Assembly (NCBI RefSeq): GCF_006546655.1
Contig: NZ_VIAQ01000013.1
Location: 1 to 62,497, forward strand
Origin: Methanolobus vulcani
GTDB lineage: Archaea; Halobacteriota; Methanosarcinia; Methanosarcinales; Methanosarcinaceae
Direction of reading: 5' to 3'
Length of the DNA: 62,497 bases
The translations under genes were made by a program, and so were the position numbers. Position 1 is the first letter of the stretch. Each line of letters opens with the position of its first letter. The notes below the pieces were generated by a model. It did not search any database. It was not told the origin of the DNA and saw only the letters and a list, made by a program, of their open reading frames with translations. Below are positions 44,987-53,477 of the stretch, piece after piece.

Positions 44987-45062
44987 TGTATACTTTAGTA
45001 TACAAATTGTAAATTAATGTAACAATCTAGCAATTCAATTTACTAATCATACCCTATATAAT
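44987..45062 (+). promoter_or_regulatory. Palindrome and TATA box of the MFS gene
   Basis: TGTATAC-TTTA-GTATACA (44987-45004) is a perfect 7+7 palindrome, and TATATAAT at 45055-45062 is a TATA box about 75 bases before the ATG. The palindrome sits about 50 bases upstream of the TATA box, where an activator or repressor would bind. Confidence 0.5.
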
Positions 45063-45136
45063 ATTAACCAAAATACATGCTGTCCAAAACTTAAAACTAA
45101 ATAACATGTCAAAGATAATCATCGAGTAGGAATTCT

Positions 45137-46300
45137 ATGACAAAAGAACGGTTTTTTATTTATTCTACTGTGTTCCTCATAATGGGTTTATCTAATTCTG
45201 TTATTCCCGTATTACCAGAGATCGCCTCTGCTTCCTCAGTAGAACCAGGTACCATTAAATACACATTACTTTTTTCCGGCTATTTCATCGGAGCATTGTT
45301 GACCTTGATACCTTTTGGTTTTTTAGCAGACCGGTACAATCATCTGAAATTAATTATTCTTGCTATTACCCTTACAGCAATTTCCGGCATAATGCTCATA
45401 ATAACAAACAATGCCTATATAATGATACTTGCAAGATTACTGGAAGGTAGTGCATGTGGTGCTTTTTTCCCGCCTGCATATGCGATGCTTGCAGAATTTC
45501 AAAAAAAGAACCGATACTTGGGAGAGTTCAATTTCCTTCTTAACGCAGGGCTCGCATTAGGAGTAGTAGCTGCAGGATTTCTGGCAGATGGATACATTAA
45601 AGGAGCAATTATACTTTTTACAGTGCTCTCACTAATAATACTCAGCTTCGGACTTATTAGAACAGAAACTTTCCAAACCAGGAACAAAAATAAAAATTAT
45701 TCAATCCAGAAGACAGGAAACGAACCAAAATCAAGCGGCACACTCTTGGATAAAACCAGAAAGATATCCATTATAGCATTAGATCCAATGTACCTCAGAA
45801 CATGGACCATTGCATTCTTTATTTTTGGAATTACAGGGGTAATGCTTGCTTATTATCCCCAGTACAGTAGCGAAATGCTTAGCAAACCAGAACTTGGCAT
45901 TGTCATAGCTATAGTATATATCAGTTCCATGGCTACCAACCTCATTGCAGGAAGAACTAGTATCAGTTACAGGAAAATGATCAACGCAGGAATAATACTT
46001 GCTGCTGCAGGAGTCATAATCTCCATCACACAACCACTTCCGGGTTTTACACTCCTTGGAATAGGTTCCGGAATTGGAATGATAGGTTTGCCAATAGCAG
46101 TTTCCTACATGAATATCGATAAGAATGATAAGGGACTGAGCATGGGGATCTTTACTACATACACATATATGGGGCTTGCATTTCTGCCCATGGTAATGGG
46201 ATATTTTACAAAATATGGATACCACACAATGTTTGCAGGAACCTCACTGCTTATGGTACTTACGCTTTTACTAAAAGATAGCACCAAAAATAATAATTAG
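45137..46300 (+). CDS. MFS transporter (12 TMS)
   Basis: The 387-residue membrane protein has twelve predicted helices. The loop 2-3 signature is LIPFGFLADRYNHLKLIIL, and helix 4-5 holds RLLEGSACGAFFPPAYAMLAE. Most like sugar/drug-type bacterial MFS proteins; substrate unknown. It ends in TAG; the same frame then continues to the ATG of the next gene with only two further TAG codons between (46325 and 46361). Confidence 0.85.
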   Translation: MTKERFFIYSTVFLIMGLSNSVIPVLPEIASASSVEPGTIKYTLLFSGYFIGALLTLIPFGFLADRYNHLKLIILAITLTAISGIMLIITNNAYIMILARLLEGSACGAFFPPAYAMLAEFQKKNRYLGEFNFLLNAGLALGVVAAGFLADGYIKGAIILFTVLSLIILSFGLIRTETFQTRNKNKNYSIQKTGNEPKSSGTLLDKTRKISIIALDPMYLRTWTIAFFIFGITGVMLAYYPQYSSEMLSKPELGIVIAIVYISSMATNLIAGRTSISYRKMINAGIILAAAGVIISITQPLPGFTLLGIGSGIGMIGLPIAVSYMNIDKNDKGLSMGIFTTYTYMGLAFLPMVMGYFTKYGYHTMFAGTSLLMVLTLLLKDSTKNNN

Positions 46301-46363
46301 CCAAATAAATTAACTGGAACTAAATAGAAACTTTCTTATGTAGACATCTTGTTCCTTAGATAG

Positions 46364-47842
46364 ATGGCACCAATAAAAAACATAAAAACGATTACCCCTG
46401 AAAGAAAAACTGATACATTACGCCTATCTTCTAAATGTTGTTCCCTTCTACTGATATTATGTTTTTTCGCAGTCCAGGCAGGAGCAAATACGGTTGCAGA
46501 AATAGGATCAGTAAATACTCCCCATGGTGCCGTCATTCTCATTGTTGATGGCTTAAGTTCATGCTATGTTTATCCCGAGTATACTCCTTACGCAATAGAT
46601 GGTTCAGCACTTGAAAAAGCAGAAGTTCCTAAAATGCAGGAAATCTTCAGTAACAGTAGCAGGATACTTGATATAAAAGCACCTCAGACATTCACTGAAG
46701 GCGGACATTCCGTAATTGCCACAGGATATTCAGGAGCTGATTCTGGACTCACTGCAGCTTCAGGAACCACGTTTTTTGATATCGCCCATGATTACGATTA
46801 CCTAACATTTGCCATCATGGAAAAAGGAGATTCATATGGTTTTTGCAGTAAACAGAACGTAGTTACGCATGATATAGAGAACTCCATAAACGAACCTGAG
46901 ATGGTTATTCAAACAAACATGCTTACAGAAAACAGCAAAGGCATTTCATTTGAAATTACAGAATTAATGCAATCACACTCTTCTATGCTACAGGAAAAAC
47001 TCGACCAGTATCCTGAGGGCTCAATTGAACGTTACAATGAATATAATATATGGACCATAGAAACTGGAATTGATCTAGTTGAATACATGGAAAAAGAGTA
47101 TCCTGAACAGAACTACATACTTACAATAAATGCAGGTGCTGTTGACAGTGCCGGCCATTATAAAAAGAACAGTGGTTACGTTGCATGCATCGAGGGAATA
47201 GACAATGCAAGTTACTCACTTTATGAAACATGTCTCGACAATAATCTGGCTTTTATATTAACAGGCGATCATGGAATGGCTTTCCCTACTGATGATTCCA
47301 AAGGAGGGCACCAGGCAGAAAAATATTCCGTGAGAATCGAGTCACAGAGAGTTCCACTGGCAATAGTAGCAAATGATATTGAAAATGCTGTTGTGGAAGG
47401 AGAATTCAAACAGGAAGATATCGCACCAACAATTCTTGAAGTATTAAATATCCCCGGAAAACTGAGACTTGCTGATGGAGAGGCAATTGCACTTAAAGAT
47501 TACACAAATGTTGCAGTAGATATTCCTGAAGAAGGTGAATTAACCCTGAGCAGAGATGATGAAATTATCTTTAGCGATAAGGTAGGGGAAAACATTGCTT
47601 TTCAGGGCCTGGAACCTGGCATTGAATATATGCTATCATTTATCCCTTCATCCAATCCTGAAAATACTGTTCAGCAATTGTTCAGTGCTGGCCCAGATGT
47701 TTCAGTTAAACTCTTAACATCTGAACAGCATTCCAAAAGTGATAAATTATATCAAAACCCACGTTATATAGAAGGAGGGATTCTGACAGGAGTGGTGAAT
47801 CTAATAGGATTACTACTAATTCGTAAAGTACTGAAAGAGTAA
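46364..47842 (+). CDS. Membrane-anchored alkaline-phosphatase-superfamily hydrolase
   Basis: The 492-residue protein has an N-terminal signal segment (LLLILCFFAVQAGAN, near 28-42), a metal-binding phosphodiesterase/sulfatase core (GAVILIVDGLSS, the nucleophile region FTEGGHSVIATG, VDSAGHYKK, and LTGDHGMAF for the metal ligands), a C-terminal beta domain, and a membrane helix near the end (ILTGVVNLIGLLLIRK). It should act outside the cell on phosphate or sulfate esters. The MFS neighbour could import the product. Confidence 0.85.
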   Translation: MAPIKNIKTITPERKTDTLRLSSKCCSLLLILCFFAVQAGANTVAEIGSVNTPHGAVILIVDGLSSCYVYPEYTPYAIDGSALEKAEVPKMQEIFSNSSRILDIKAPQTFTEGGHSVIATGYSGADSGLTAASGTTFFDIAHDYDYLTFAIMEKGDSYGFCSKQNVVTHDIENSINEPEMVIQTNMLTENSKGISFEITELMQSHSSMLQEKLDQYPEGSIERYNEYNIWTIETGIDLVEYMEKEYPEQNYILTINAGAVDSAGHYKKNSGYVACIEGIDNASYSLYETCLDNNLAFILTGDHGMAFPTDDSKGGHQAEKYSVRIESQRVPLAIVANDIENAVVEGEFKQEDIAPTILEVLNIPGKLRLADGEAIALKDYTNVAVDIPEEGELTLSRDDEIIFSDKVGENIAFQGLEPGIEYMLSFIPSSNPENTVQQLFSAGPDVSVKLLTSEQHSKSDKLYQNPRYIEGGILTGVVNLIGLLLIRKVLKE

Positions 47843-48045
47843 TCTGTATCAACTTGCCCAAAGGCACATAACCGTTTTAAAGTTGCTTTTGCTCTGCTAC
47901 ATGATGATGAATTATCAATATTCCTTTGGGAGCGCTGGAAATTGCTCTTCATTGATCCATAATTACTTTTGATTCACAATTGTTAAATAATGCTAGTATG
48001 TAATATTATAGTACATATTATGAAATCTGAATATGGGGAGATCAG

Positions 48046-48270
48046 ATGACAGAAACAAACATTGATGTTAGGGGACAGACCTGTCCGGTTCCTCTTGTAG
48101 AATGCCGTAAAGCAATTAGAAAAGCAGCCCCCGGTGATGAAATAATCATAAAGGGGACACATCCTGCATCCAAAAAAGAAATACCTATGGCTTGTGAAGC
48201 AATGGGACTCGAAGTTATGGATGTGGATGAAAATAATGAAAAAGAGTGGACAATCCGCATTAAAAAATAA
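48046..48270 (+). CDS. TusA-family sulfur carrier
   Basis: The 74-residue protein has the TusA fold and the CPxP motif in RGQTCPVPLVECRKA (Cys13 carries the persulfide). First gene of a four-gene sulfur-trafficking operon. In bacteria TusA takes sulfur from IscS; here the local IscS lacks its PLP lysine, so the direction of transfer is open. Confidence 0.93.
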   Translation: MTETNIDVRGQTCPVPLVECRKAIRKAAPGDEIIIKGTHPASKKEIPMACEAMGLEVMDVDENNEKEWTIRIKK

Positions 48271-48300
48271 CTGTACTTTAGGAGAATGGGGTTTAAATGC

Positions 48301-48720
48301 ATGACAGAAAAGGCAGTAATAGTTGCACATAGTGGCGACCTTGACAAAATCTACAGTGCGCTGATTCTTGGAAACGGTGCACTTGCTATGGGAATGGATG
48401 CCTCGATTTTTTTTACATTCTGGGGTTTACAGTGCCTGAAAAAGAATGGACTTGACAAAGGTCCGCTTTCAAGGATGAATTTTCTGGGACTTGGAAAATG
48501 GATGGTCAAAAGCAGAATGAAGAAAGCCAATGTAGTTTCGCTTGAAAAGCTAATGGAAGACTACAAAGAACTTGGCGGTAAGATCATTGCCTGTGAGATG
48601 ACCATGGAAATAATGGGAATAAAACCTGAAGAGCTCAATCGTGAATGGATAGACGAGTATGGTGCGGTAGGCACCTACATAATGGAAGCAAAAGACGCTA
48701 AAATAACACTTTTCATATAA
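48301..48720 (+). CDS. DsrE-family protein
   Basis: The ~139-residue protein is a DsrE/DsrF-like domain (AVIVAHSGDLDKIYSALILG, FFTFWGLQCLKK, and CEMTMEIMGI with its conserved Cys near the C-terminal third), of the group often fused or adjacent to TusA and involved in persulfide transfer. ATG at 48301 fits the family start; the in-frame ATG at 48286 abuts a GGAGA and would add five residues. Confidence 0.85.
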   Translation: MTEKAVIVAHSGDLDKIYSALILGNGALAMGMDASIFFTFWGLQCLKKNGLDKGPLSRMNFLGLGKWMVKSRMKKANVVSLEKLMEDYKELGGKIIACEMTMEIMGIKPEELNREWIDEYGAVGTYIMEAKDAKITLFI

Positions 48721-48759
48721 ATTGCAATTTTAAAAGGGACGAATAAAGAGGAGGAATAC

Positions 48760-49932
48760 ATGTTCGATAAAATGACGTACCTTGATAATTCAGCCAGTAC
48801 CAGATTGGATGAAAGGGTAATGGATGCAATGAAACCATATTATTTTGATACCTATGCCGTAGCAACATCCGAATTTGGTTATTCCATGGGTATTGATGCA
48901 AAGGAAGGACTTCAAGAAGCTAGGGAGACAATTGCATCCTCGATTGGTGCAACACCTGAGGAGATCGTGTTCACATCAGGAGAGACCGAGTCCAGCAACA
49001 TGGCAATCAAAGGCGTTGTCGCAGCTCTTAAGAAAAAGAAGGGAGAGCATATTATCGTATCAAAGTTAGAGGATTTTGCTGTCCTGAATACTGCTAAGAA
49101 CCTTGAGAAACAGGGTTACAATGTTGATTACATCAGTGTTGATGCAGAAGGCATTCTGGACCTTGAGGAACTCAAAAGCAAGATACGTGACGATACTGTC
49201 CTTGTATCCATCCAGCATGCAAACCAAGAGATTGGCACTCTTCAGAATCTTGATGCTATCGCAAAGATATGCAGGGAAAAGGAGGTGCTGTTCCATACCG
49301 ATGCAACACATAGCTACACGAGAGTACCGATTGATGTCTCAAAAACTCCCATCGATCTGATTAGCATGTCAGCACACACTATCCATGGACCAAGAGGTGT
49401 CGGTGCATTGTATGTCCGCAAAGGCACACCACTTATCAAATGGATGGATGGTGGATATCAGGAAACGGACCGTCGTGCCGGACTTGAGAATATTCCCGGT
49501 GCAGTAGGATTTGCAAAGGCAGTTGAACTTGTTACTGAGAAGGAGAATGAGTTCCTTACATCTCTCAGGGACTATACTATAAAGAGAGTTTTCGAAGAGA
49601 TTCCCCATGTTACCCTGAACGGAAGCAAGACACAGAGAACACCACAGAATGCAAACATCACATTCCACTATGTCGAAGGTGAATCCATGACTCTGCACCT
49701 AGATATGCGTGGTTTTGCTGTAAGCACAGGTTCAGCATGTTTCAGCCGTTCACTCGAAGCCAGTCATGTAATACTTGGTATTGGTGGTGACCATGAAAGA
49801 GCACACGGTTCTATTAGATTCACATTCGGACGCTACAATAGCATGGAAGACGTAGATGCTGTTGTTGATGCGATCAAGGAAATAGTCAGTCAGCTAAGGG
49901 CAATCAGTCCCCTGTACAACAAAGAAGAGTGA
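48760..49932 (+). CDS. iscS: IscS/NifS-like protein lacking the PLP lysine
   Basis: Fold-type I aminotransferase-like protein of normal length (390 residues). The catalytic Cys loop is intact (STGSACFSRSLEASHV, Cys327) and the PLP-ring Asp is present (TDATHS, Asp181). However, the Schiff-base lysine of SxHK is replaced: SAHTIHGPRGVGAL has Thr207. The His that stacks on PLP is Asp105 (SKLEDFAVL in place of SKTEHKAVL). The protein therefore cannot be a standard cysteine desulfurase. A. fulgidus IscS also lacks this lysine and still serves as IscU partner. AGGAGG precedes the ATG, and iscU follows after nine bases. Confidence 0.9.
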   Translation: MFDKMTYLDNSASTRLDERVMDAMKPYYFDTYAVATSEFGYSMGIDAKEGLQEARETIASSIGATPEEIVFTSGETESSNMAIKGVVAALKKKKGEHIIVSKLEDFAVLNTAKNLEKQGYNVDYISVDAEGILDLEELKSKIRDDTVLVSIQHANQEIGTLQNLDAIAKICREKEVLFHTDATHSYTRVPIDVSKTPIDLISMSAHTIHGPRGVGALYVRKGTPLIKWMDGGYQETDRRAGLENIPGAVGFAKAVELVTEKENEFLTSLRDYTIKRVFEEIPHVTLNGSKTQRTPQNANITFHYVEGESMTLHLDMRGFAVSTGSACFSRSLEASHVILGIGGDHERAHGSIRFTFGRYNSMEDVDAVVDAIKEIVSQLRAISPLYNKEE

Positions 49933-49941
49933 GGTGAGAAA

Positions 49942-50577
49942 ATGAAATTCCCATACACAGAAAAGGTGCTTGAGCACTTTAAGAATCCACGTAATGTAGG
50001 TAAACTGGAGAATCCTGATGGAAAAGGGCTGGAGGGTAGTCCTGCTTGTGGTGATATGGTTGCTGTTTACCTTCAGGTCAACCCCGATACACAGGTAATT
50101 GAGGACATCAAATTCGAGTCATACGGCTGTGCTTCTAACATTGCCACCGCTTCTATTATTACAGAACTTGCAAAAGGCAAGACCATTGAAGAAGCAAAGA
50201 AGATCTCATGGCAGGAGGCTACTGAAGAACTTGGAGGTTTGCCACCTGTTAAAGCTCACTGTTCAGTTCTGGCTGTAGAAGGTCTTCGTGCTGCCATAAG
50301 AGACTATGAGGAAAAGCACGGTCTGGTAAGCGAACAGGAACCAACCACTGTCGATGTGATTAGAAGCAGGTTGAAGCATGTCATGAACCCGATGGCCGGA
50401 CTTGATATTATCAGGACTGAGCTTGTAACAAAGATGGAGATCAATGATGGTGTTGTAAGGATACTTATTGACCTGCCGTCAAATCATCAGTTTGCAGCAA
50501 ATATCAAAGAAGAGGTCATGGAGAAGATTGAATCTCTCTGGGACGTAAAAGAGGTTAATGTTGTCTTTACTGAATAA
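49942..50577 (+). CDS. iscU: IscU scaffold fused to a DUF59-like domain
   Basis: Residues 1-128 are IscU with its three cluster Cys and Asp (SPACGDMV, Cys36/Asp38; YGCASNIATAS, Cys63; VKAHCSVLAVEGL, Cys107). Residues ~138-210 resemble the DUF59/MIP18 domain of iron-sulfur targeting factors (IRSRLKHVMNPMAGLDIIR, then VRILIDLPSNHQFAANIKEE). The fusion would join scaffold and delivery functions. GAGGTGAG lies before the ATG; co-transcribed with iscS. Confidence 0.9.
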   Translation: MKFPYTEKVLEHFKNPRNVGKLENPDGKGLEGSPACGDMVAVYLQVNPDTQVIEDIKFESYGCASNIATASIITELAKGKTIEEAKKISWQEATEELGGLPPVKAHCSVLAVEGLRAAIRDYEEKHGLVSEQEPTTVDVIRSRLKHVMNPMAGLDIIRTELVTKMEINDGVVRILIDLPSNHQFAANIKEEVMEKIESLWDVKEVNVVFTE

Positions 50578-50603
50578 GACAACATTTCATGATTTTCTTT
50601 TTC

Positions 50604-51071
50604 TTAATCGATTTCTGCTATAATTACAACATAATTATTCCCATATTTTTTAGCGCATTTCGGGCAGGTAGTATACCACATGAACCATTTCTTTATTTCA
50701 TACCCCTGCTCCTTTGCAAAAACTTCAAAATTATCGCACCATTTTTTAGTATCCTTGAATGAGCCTTCATAGACTTTACTTAAGAACTTACCACTCAACA
50801 GTACATTATTGGCATCAGGAATATGTTTGTTAACTGCAAGATAAAGATCCATGTTCCACTTTGATGTATGATCAGACAGGCAGAGATTATCAACTATGCC
50901 TGCTCCCGAATCCCTGACTTTCCTGTCGAGTTTTCTCATTACTCCACCAAAATTGACTGGCATATAAAAAAGAGTTAAGACTTTGTCTTTTACGAATTTC
51001 TTGTTATCCCACTCGATTACGTTTCCATCCCATGGTTCGGGATCAAACTTCGGACAGCATTCTTTTTCCAT
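50604..51071 (-). CDS. Conserved hypothetical protein with terminal CxxC
   Basis: The ~155-residue protein opens ECCPKFDPEPWDGNVIEWD and closes TTCPKCAKKYGNNYVVIIAE, a pattern I know from a bacterial and archaeal family sometimes annotated as hydrolase and related in shape to GyrI-like small-molecule-binding proteins. The paired Cys at both ends could bind metal. ATG at 51071 has a GGGG run upstream; the GTG at 51089 is an alternative. Convergent with iscU. Confidence 0.75.
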   Translation of the reverse strand: MEKECCPKFDPEPWDGNVIEWDNKKFVKDKVLTLFYMPVNFGGVMRKLDRKVRDSGAGIVDNLCLSDHTSKWNMDLYLAVNKHIPDANNVLLSGKFLSKVYEGSFKDTKKWCDNFEVFAKEQGYEIKKWFMWYTTCPKCAKKYGNNYVVIIAEID

Positions 51072-51243
51072 GAAAATGCACCCCCCCACACTTCAGTTAA
51101 TTGTTTTTGTAAATTATGGATATATATGACAGCGAATTGATTTAAAATATAGGCTTGTAATACTATAAGCTAATCTAAAAGAAAAATAAAGATGCATTCA
51201 GAAGGAGACATATTTATATAGAAAATCCTTCAAAAGAGAGTTC

Positions 51244-51642
51244 ATGGATGAATCAGATCCAAACGTATTCAGCCCACTAGAAGGCGAAAATAGGCAGAAA
51301 TTATTCAAAGCTCTTGAGAGCGAGACACGACTAGAGATTCTCAGGCTGTTATTAGATGGTGAGAAATACATTCAGGAACTAGCTCGTTTGCTTGATGTTT
51401 CGGCCCCTTTTGTAGCGAAGAACGTTAAGATCTTAGAAGATGCGGATCTGGTCACGCGCAACATCTATGGTAATACGCATGTTTTAAACATAAATGAAAA
51501 TAACATCTATTCTGCACTGGACCTGTTTGGAGTAATAAAAGAAATAGACCGGCAAAATGATAAATGTATGATGAACGGTCTCAAAAAACTAATAGCTTCG
51601 GAAGCAAAGGAAATTCAGAACAATAAAACACCTAAAAAATAG
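51244..51642 (+). CDS. ArsR-family winged-helix regulator
   Basis: The 132-residue protein has the ArsR fold: LFKALESETRLEILRLLLDGEKYIQELARLLDVSAPFVAKNVKILEDADLV and the wing NIYGNTHVLNI are easily placed. No Cys metal site is visible in the alpha3 helix. It ends in TAG followed by GAT TGA, so readthrough would add one residue only. It converges on the ABC ATPase and may control the import operon. Confidence 0.85.
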   Translation: MDESDPNVFSPLEGENRQKLFKALESETRLEILRLLLDGEKYIQELARLLDVSAPFVAKNVKILEDADLVTRNIYGNTHVLNINENNIYSALDLFGVIKEIDRQNDKCMMNGLKKLIASEAKEIQNNKTPKK

Positions 51643-51648
51643 GATTGA

Positions 51649-52431
51649 TCAGCTCCTAAAAACTTTCCTTACGGAATTAAGAGGTTTTATCCATAAAATA
51701 CCATCTGTATCAACACTAATATCGGCATTGATGCCATATACAGACTGAATTGTCTTTTGTGTCAGAACCGAAGACGGAGAACCAGAAGAATGGATCATTC
51801 CTTTGCTCATAACCACTATATTATCTGCATATCGGGCTGCAAGATTTAGATCGTGCAAGGCAATTATTGTTGTCATACCCTTTTCCTTTGTGATCTTCTG
51901 TATAAATTCAAATAGTTCTAACTGATGTTGAAGATCCAGACCATTTGTCGGTTCATCCATCAATAGAAGTTGTGGATTTCGGATCAAAGACTGGGCAATA
52001 AAAACCATCTGTTTTTGACCTCCACTAAGCTCATTTATGTTTTTCATAGCCAGATCTTCAATACCCATATATTCCAGCACATTTGAAACTGCTTCAATCT
52101 CTTCCTCACCAACCTTCCAGGATAATGAATGTACCATCCCCAGAAGAAGGGTTTCAAATACAGAAAGACAGGCATTTGTTTTTGAATCCTGAGGAAGATA
52201 ACTTCGTGACCTTATCAACTCCTCCTTTTTTAAATCCTTCACATCCTTTTCATTTATGATCAGGCTGCCGTCCGGCTCCAGTACTCCAGCCATACACTTT
52301 AAAAGAGTGGATTTGCCTGCTGCGTTTGGTCCGATCAATGCTGTAATTCTGGATTCAATCTTAAAATTGATATCATTTAAAACAGGATGAGAATTATAAC
52401 TGAAAGAAAGATCATTAGCCTCTAGCTTCAA
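51649..52431 (-). CDS. Iron/corrinoid-type ABC importer, ATPase
   Basis: FecE/BtuD-type ATPase of 260 residues with Walker A GPNAAGKSTLLK, Q-loop LPQDS, signature LSGGQKQMVFIA, Walker B LLLMDEPTNGLD and switch His in ALHDLNLAARYAD. Overlaps the permease gene by four bases. Third gene of the import operon. Confidence 0.95.
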   Translation of the reverse strand: MKLEANDLSFSYNSHPVLNDINFKIESRITALIGPNAAGKSTLLKCMAGVLEPDGSLIINEKDVKDLKKEELIRSRSYLPQDSKTNACLSVFETLLLGMVHSLSWKVGEEEIEAVSNVLEYMGIEDLAMKNINELSGGQKQMVFIAQSLIRNPQLLLMDEPTNGLDLQHQLELFEFIQKITKEKGMTTIIALHDLNLAARYADNIVVMSKGMIHSSGSPSSVLTQKTIQSVYGINADISVDTDGILWIKPLNSVRKVFRS

Positions 52432-53477
52432 AAAGATCCACTCCTTTTCATAATAATAAGAGACAAAAAGAAAGGAACACCGATTAAAGATGTAGCGATA
52501 CCTATTGGAAATACGCCTTTATGACAGCATATCTTGCCACCTATCGAAGCCAGAGAAAGGAATAGCGATCCTAAAAGTGCAGACAAAGGTACAAAGTATC
52601 TTTGATCCTCGCCTACAAGCATACGTGCTATATGAGGAGGCACAAGACCTACAAAACCGATAGTACCTGCAAAACAAACAGCAGATGCTGTAAGAACCGA
52701 TACACAAATAAGAACTTTCAATCTTAATTTTTCAACATCTATCCCCAGACTTTTTGCTTTTTCATCACCAAGTCTGAGTGCTGTAAGCTTCCAGAAGTCA
52801 ATCGCAAGTAATGGAATAAAAATAAGCAGAATTAGTAAGCATATCGTTACTGTGCTCCATGAAGAATTCTCAAGGCTTCCAAAAAGCCAGAATACGATAT
52901 TCTGTAATTGATCATCCGTTGCTATGTACTGCAATAAGGAAACCAAAGCCTGAAATAAGAAAAGTAAAGCAACTCCGGTCAATATAATGAGCTCTTTACT
53001 TGCAGATTTTACTTTAGCGATAAAATAAATTACAAAAAAACAAACAAATGAAAAAATAAATGCATTAATAGAAACAAGAACGTTGCCTGCAAAAGAAGTT
53101 AAAGTTAGTCCTAAAACCATAGTAGCAGCTGCACCAAATCCTGCTGCAGCAGATATTCCAAGAGTATAAGGACTTGCAAGAGGATTATCAAGAATTGTCT
53201 GAACCTCTGCACCAGCTATTGCAAGTGATGCCCCGATAAACACAGCCATTAAAGCTTTAGGTAGCCTGAAATTCCATACAATAACAGATGAAGTAGGATC
53301 ACTTGATGCGGGGAAAACTATCGTTGAAAACACTTCATATAGAGAGAGTCCTGAGGAACCCACAGCAATGTCCAGCAGGAAAGCAAGAAAAGCAGCGCTG
53401 ATAAAAAGAATAAAAAAGAGGATTTTTCGTCTTATTAAAGACTCATATGCCTCTTTATTCGGAAGTTCCATCTTCAT
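52428..53477 (-). CDS. Iron/corrinoid-type ABC importer, permease (FecCD family)
   Basis: The 349-residue membrane protein has about ten helices. Family motifs are WNFRLPKALMAVFIGASLAIAG, GAEVQTILDNPLASPYTLGIS, and the coupling-helix region FVGLVPPHIARMLVGEDQR. It forms a homodimer channel with the ATPase for siderophore, haem or corrinoid import. Overlaps both neighbours by four bases. Confidence 0.95.
   Translation of the reverse strand: MKMELPNKEAYESLIRRKILFFILFISAAFLAFLLDIAVGSSGLSLYEVFSTIVFPASSDPTSSVIVWNFRLPKALMAVFIGASLAIAGAEVQTILDNPLASPYTLGISAAAGFGAAATMVLGLTLTSFAGNVLVSINAFIFSFVCFFVIYFIAKVKSASKELIILTGVALLFLFQALVSLLQYIATDDQLQNIVFWLFGSLENSSWSTVTICLLILLIFIPLLAIDFWKLTALRLGDEKAKSLGIDVEKLRLKVLICVSVLTASAVCFAGTIGFVGLVPPHIARMLVGEDQRYFVPLSALLGSLFLSLASIGGKICCHKGVFPIGIATSLIGVPFFLSLIIMKRSGSF

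Larger units (their letters stand above)
42948..45136. other. 2.2-kb gene desert
   Basis: Very AT-rich, with many stops in all frames. The only open frames of over 60 codons (43025-43225 and 44444-44653) have composition of random AT-rich DNA. Supported features inside are the alternative stems at 43445-43602, a hairpin at 43700-43723 and a palindrome at 44987-45004, listed separately. Confidence 0.6.

Noticed and set aside
51640-51648. UAG at the end of the ArsR-like regulator.
   Set aside because: A TGA follows after one codon; reading through would not matter.
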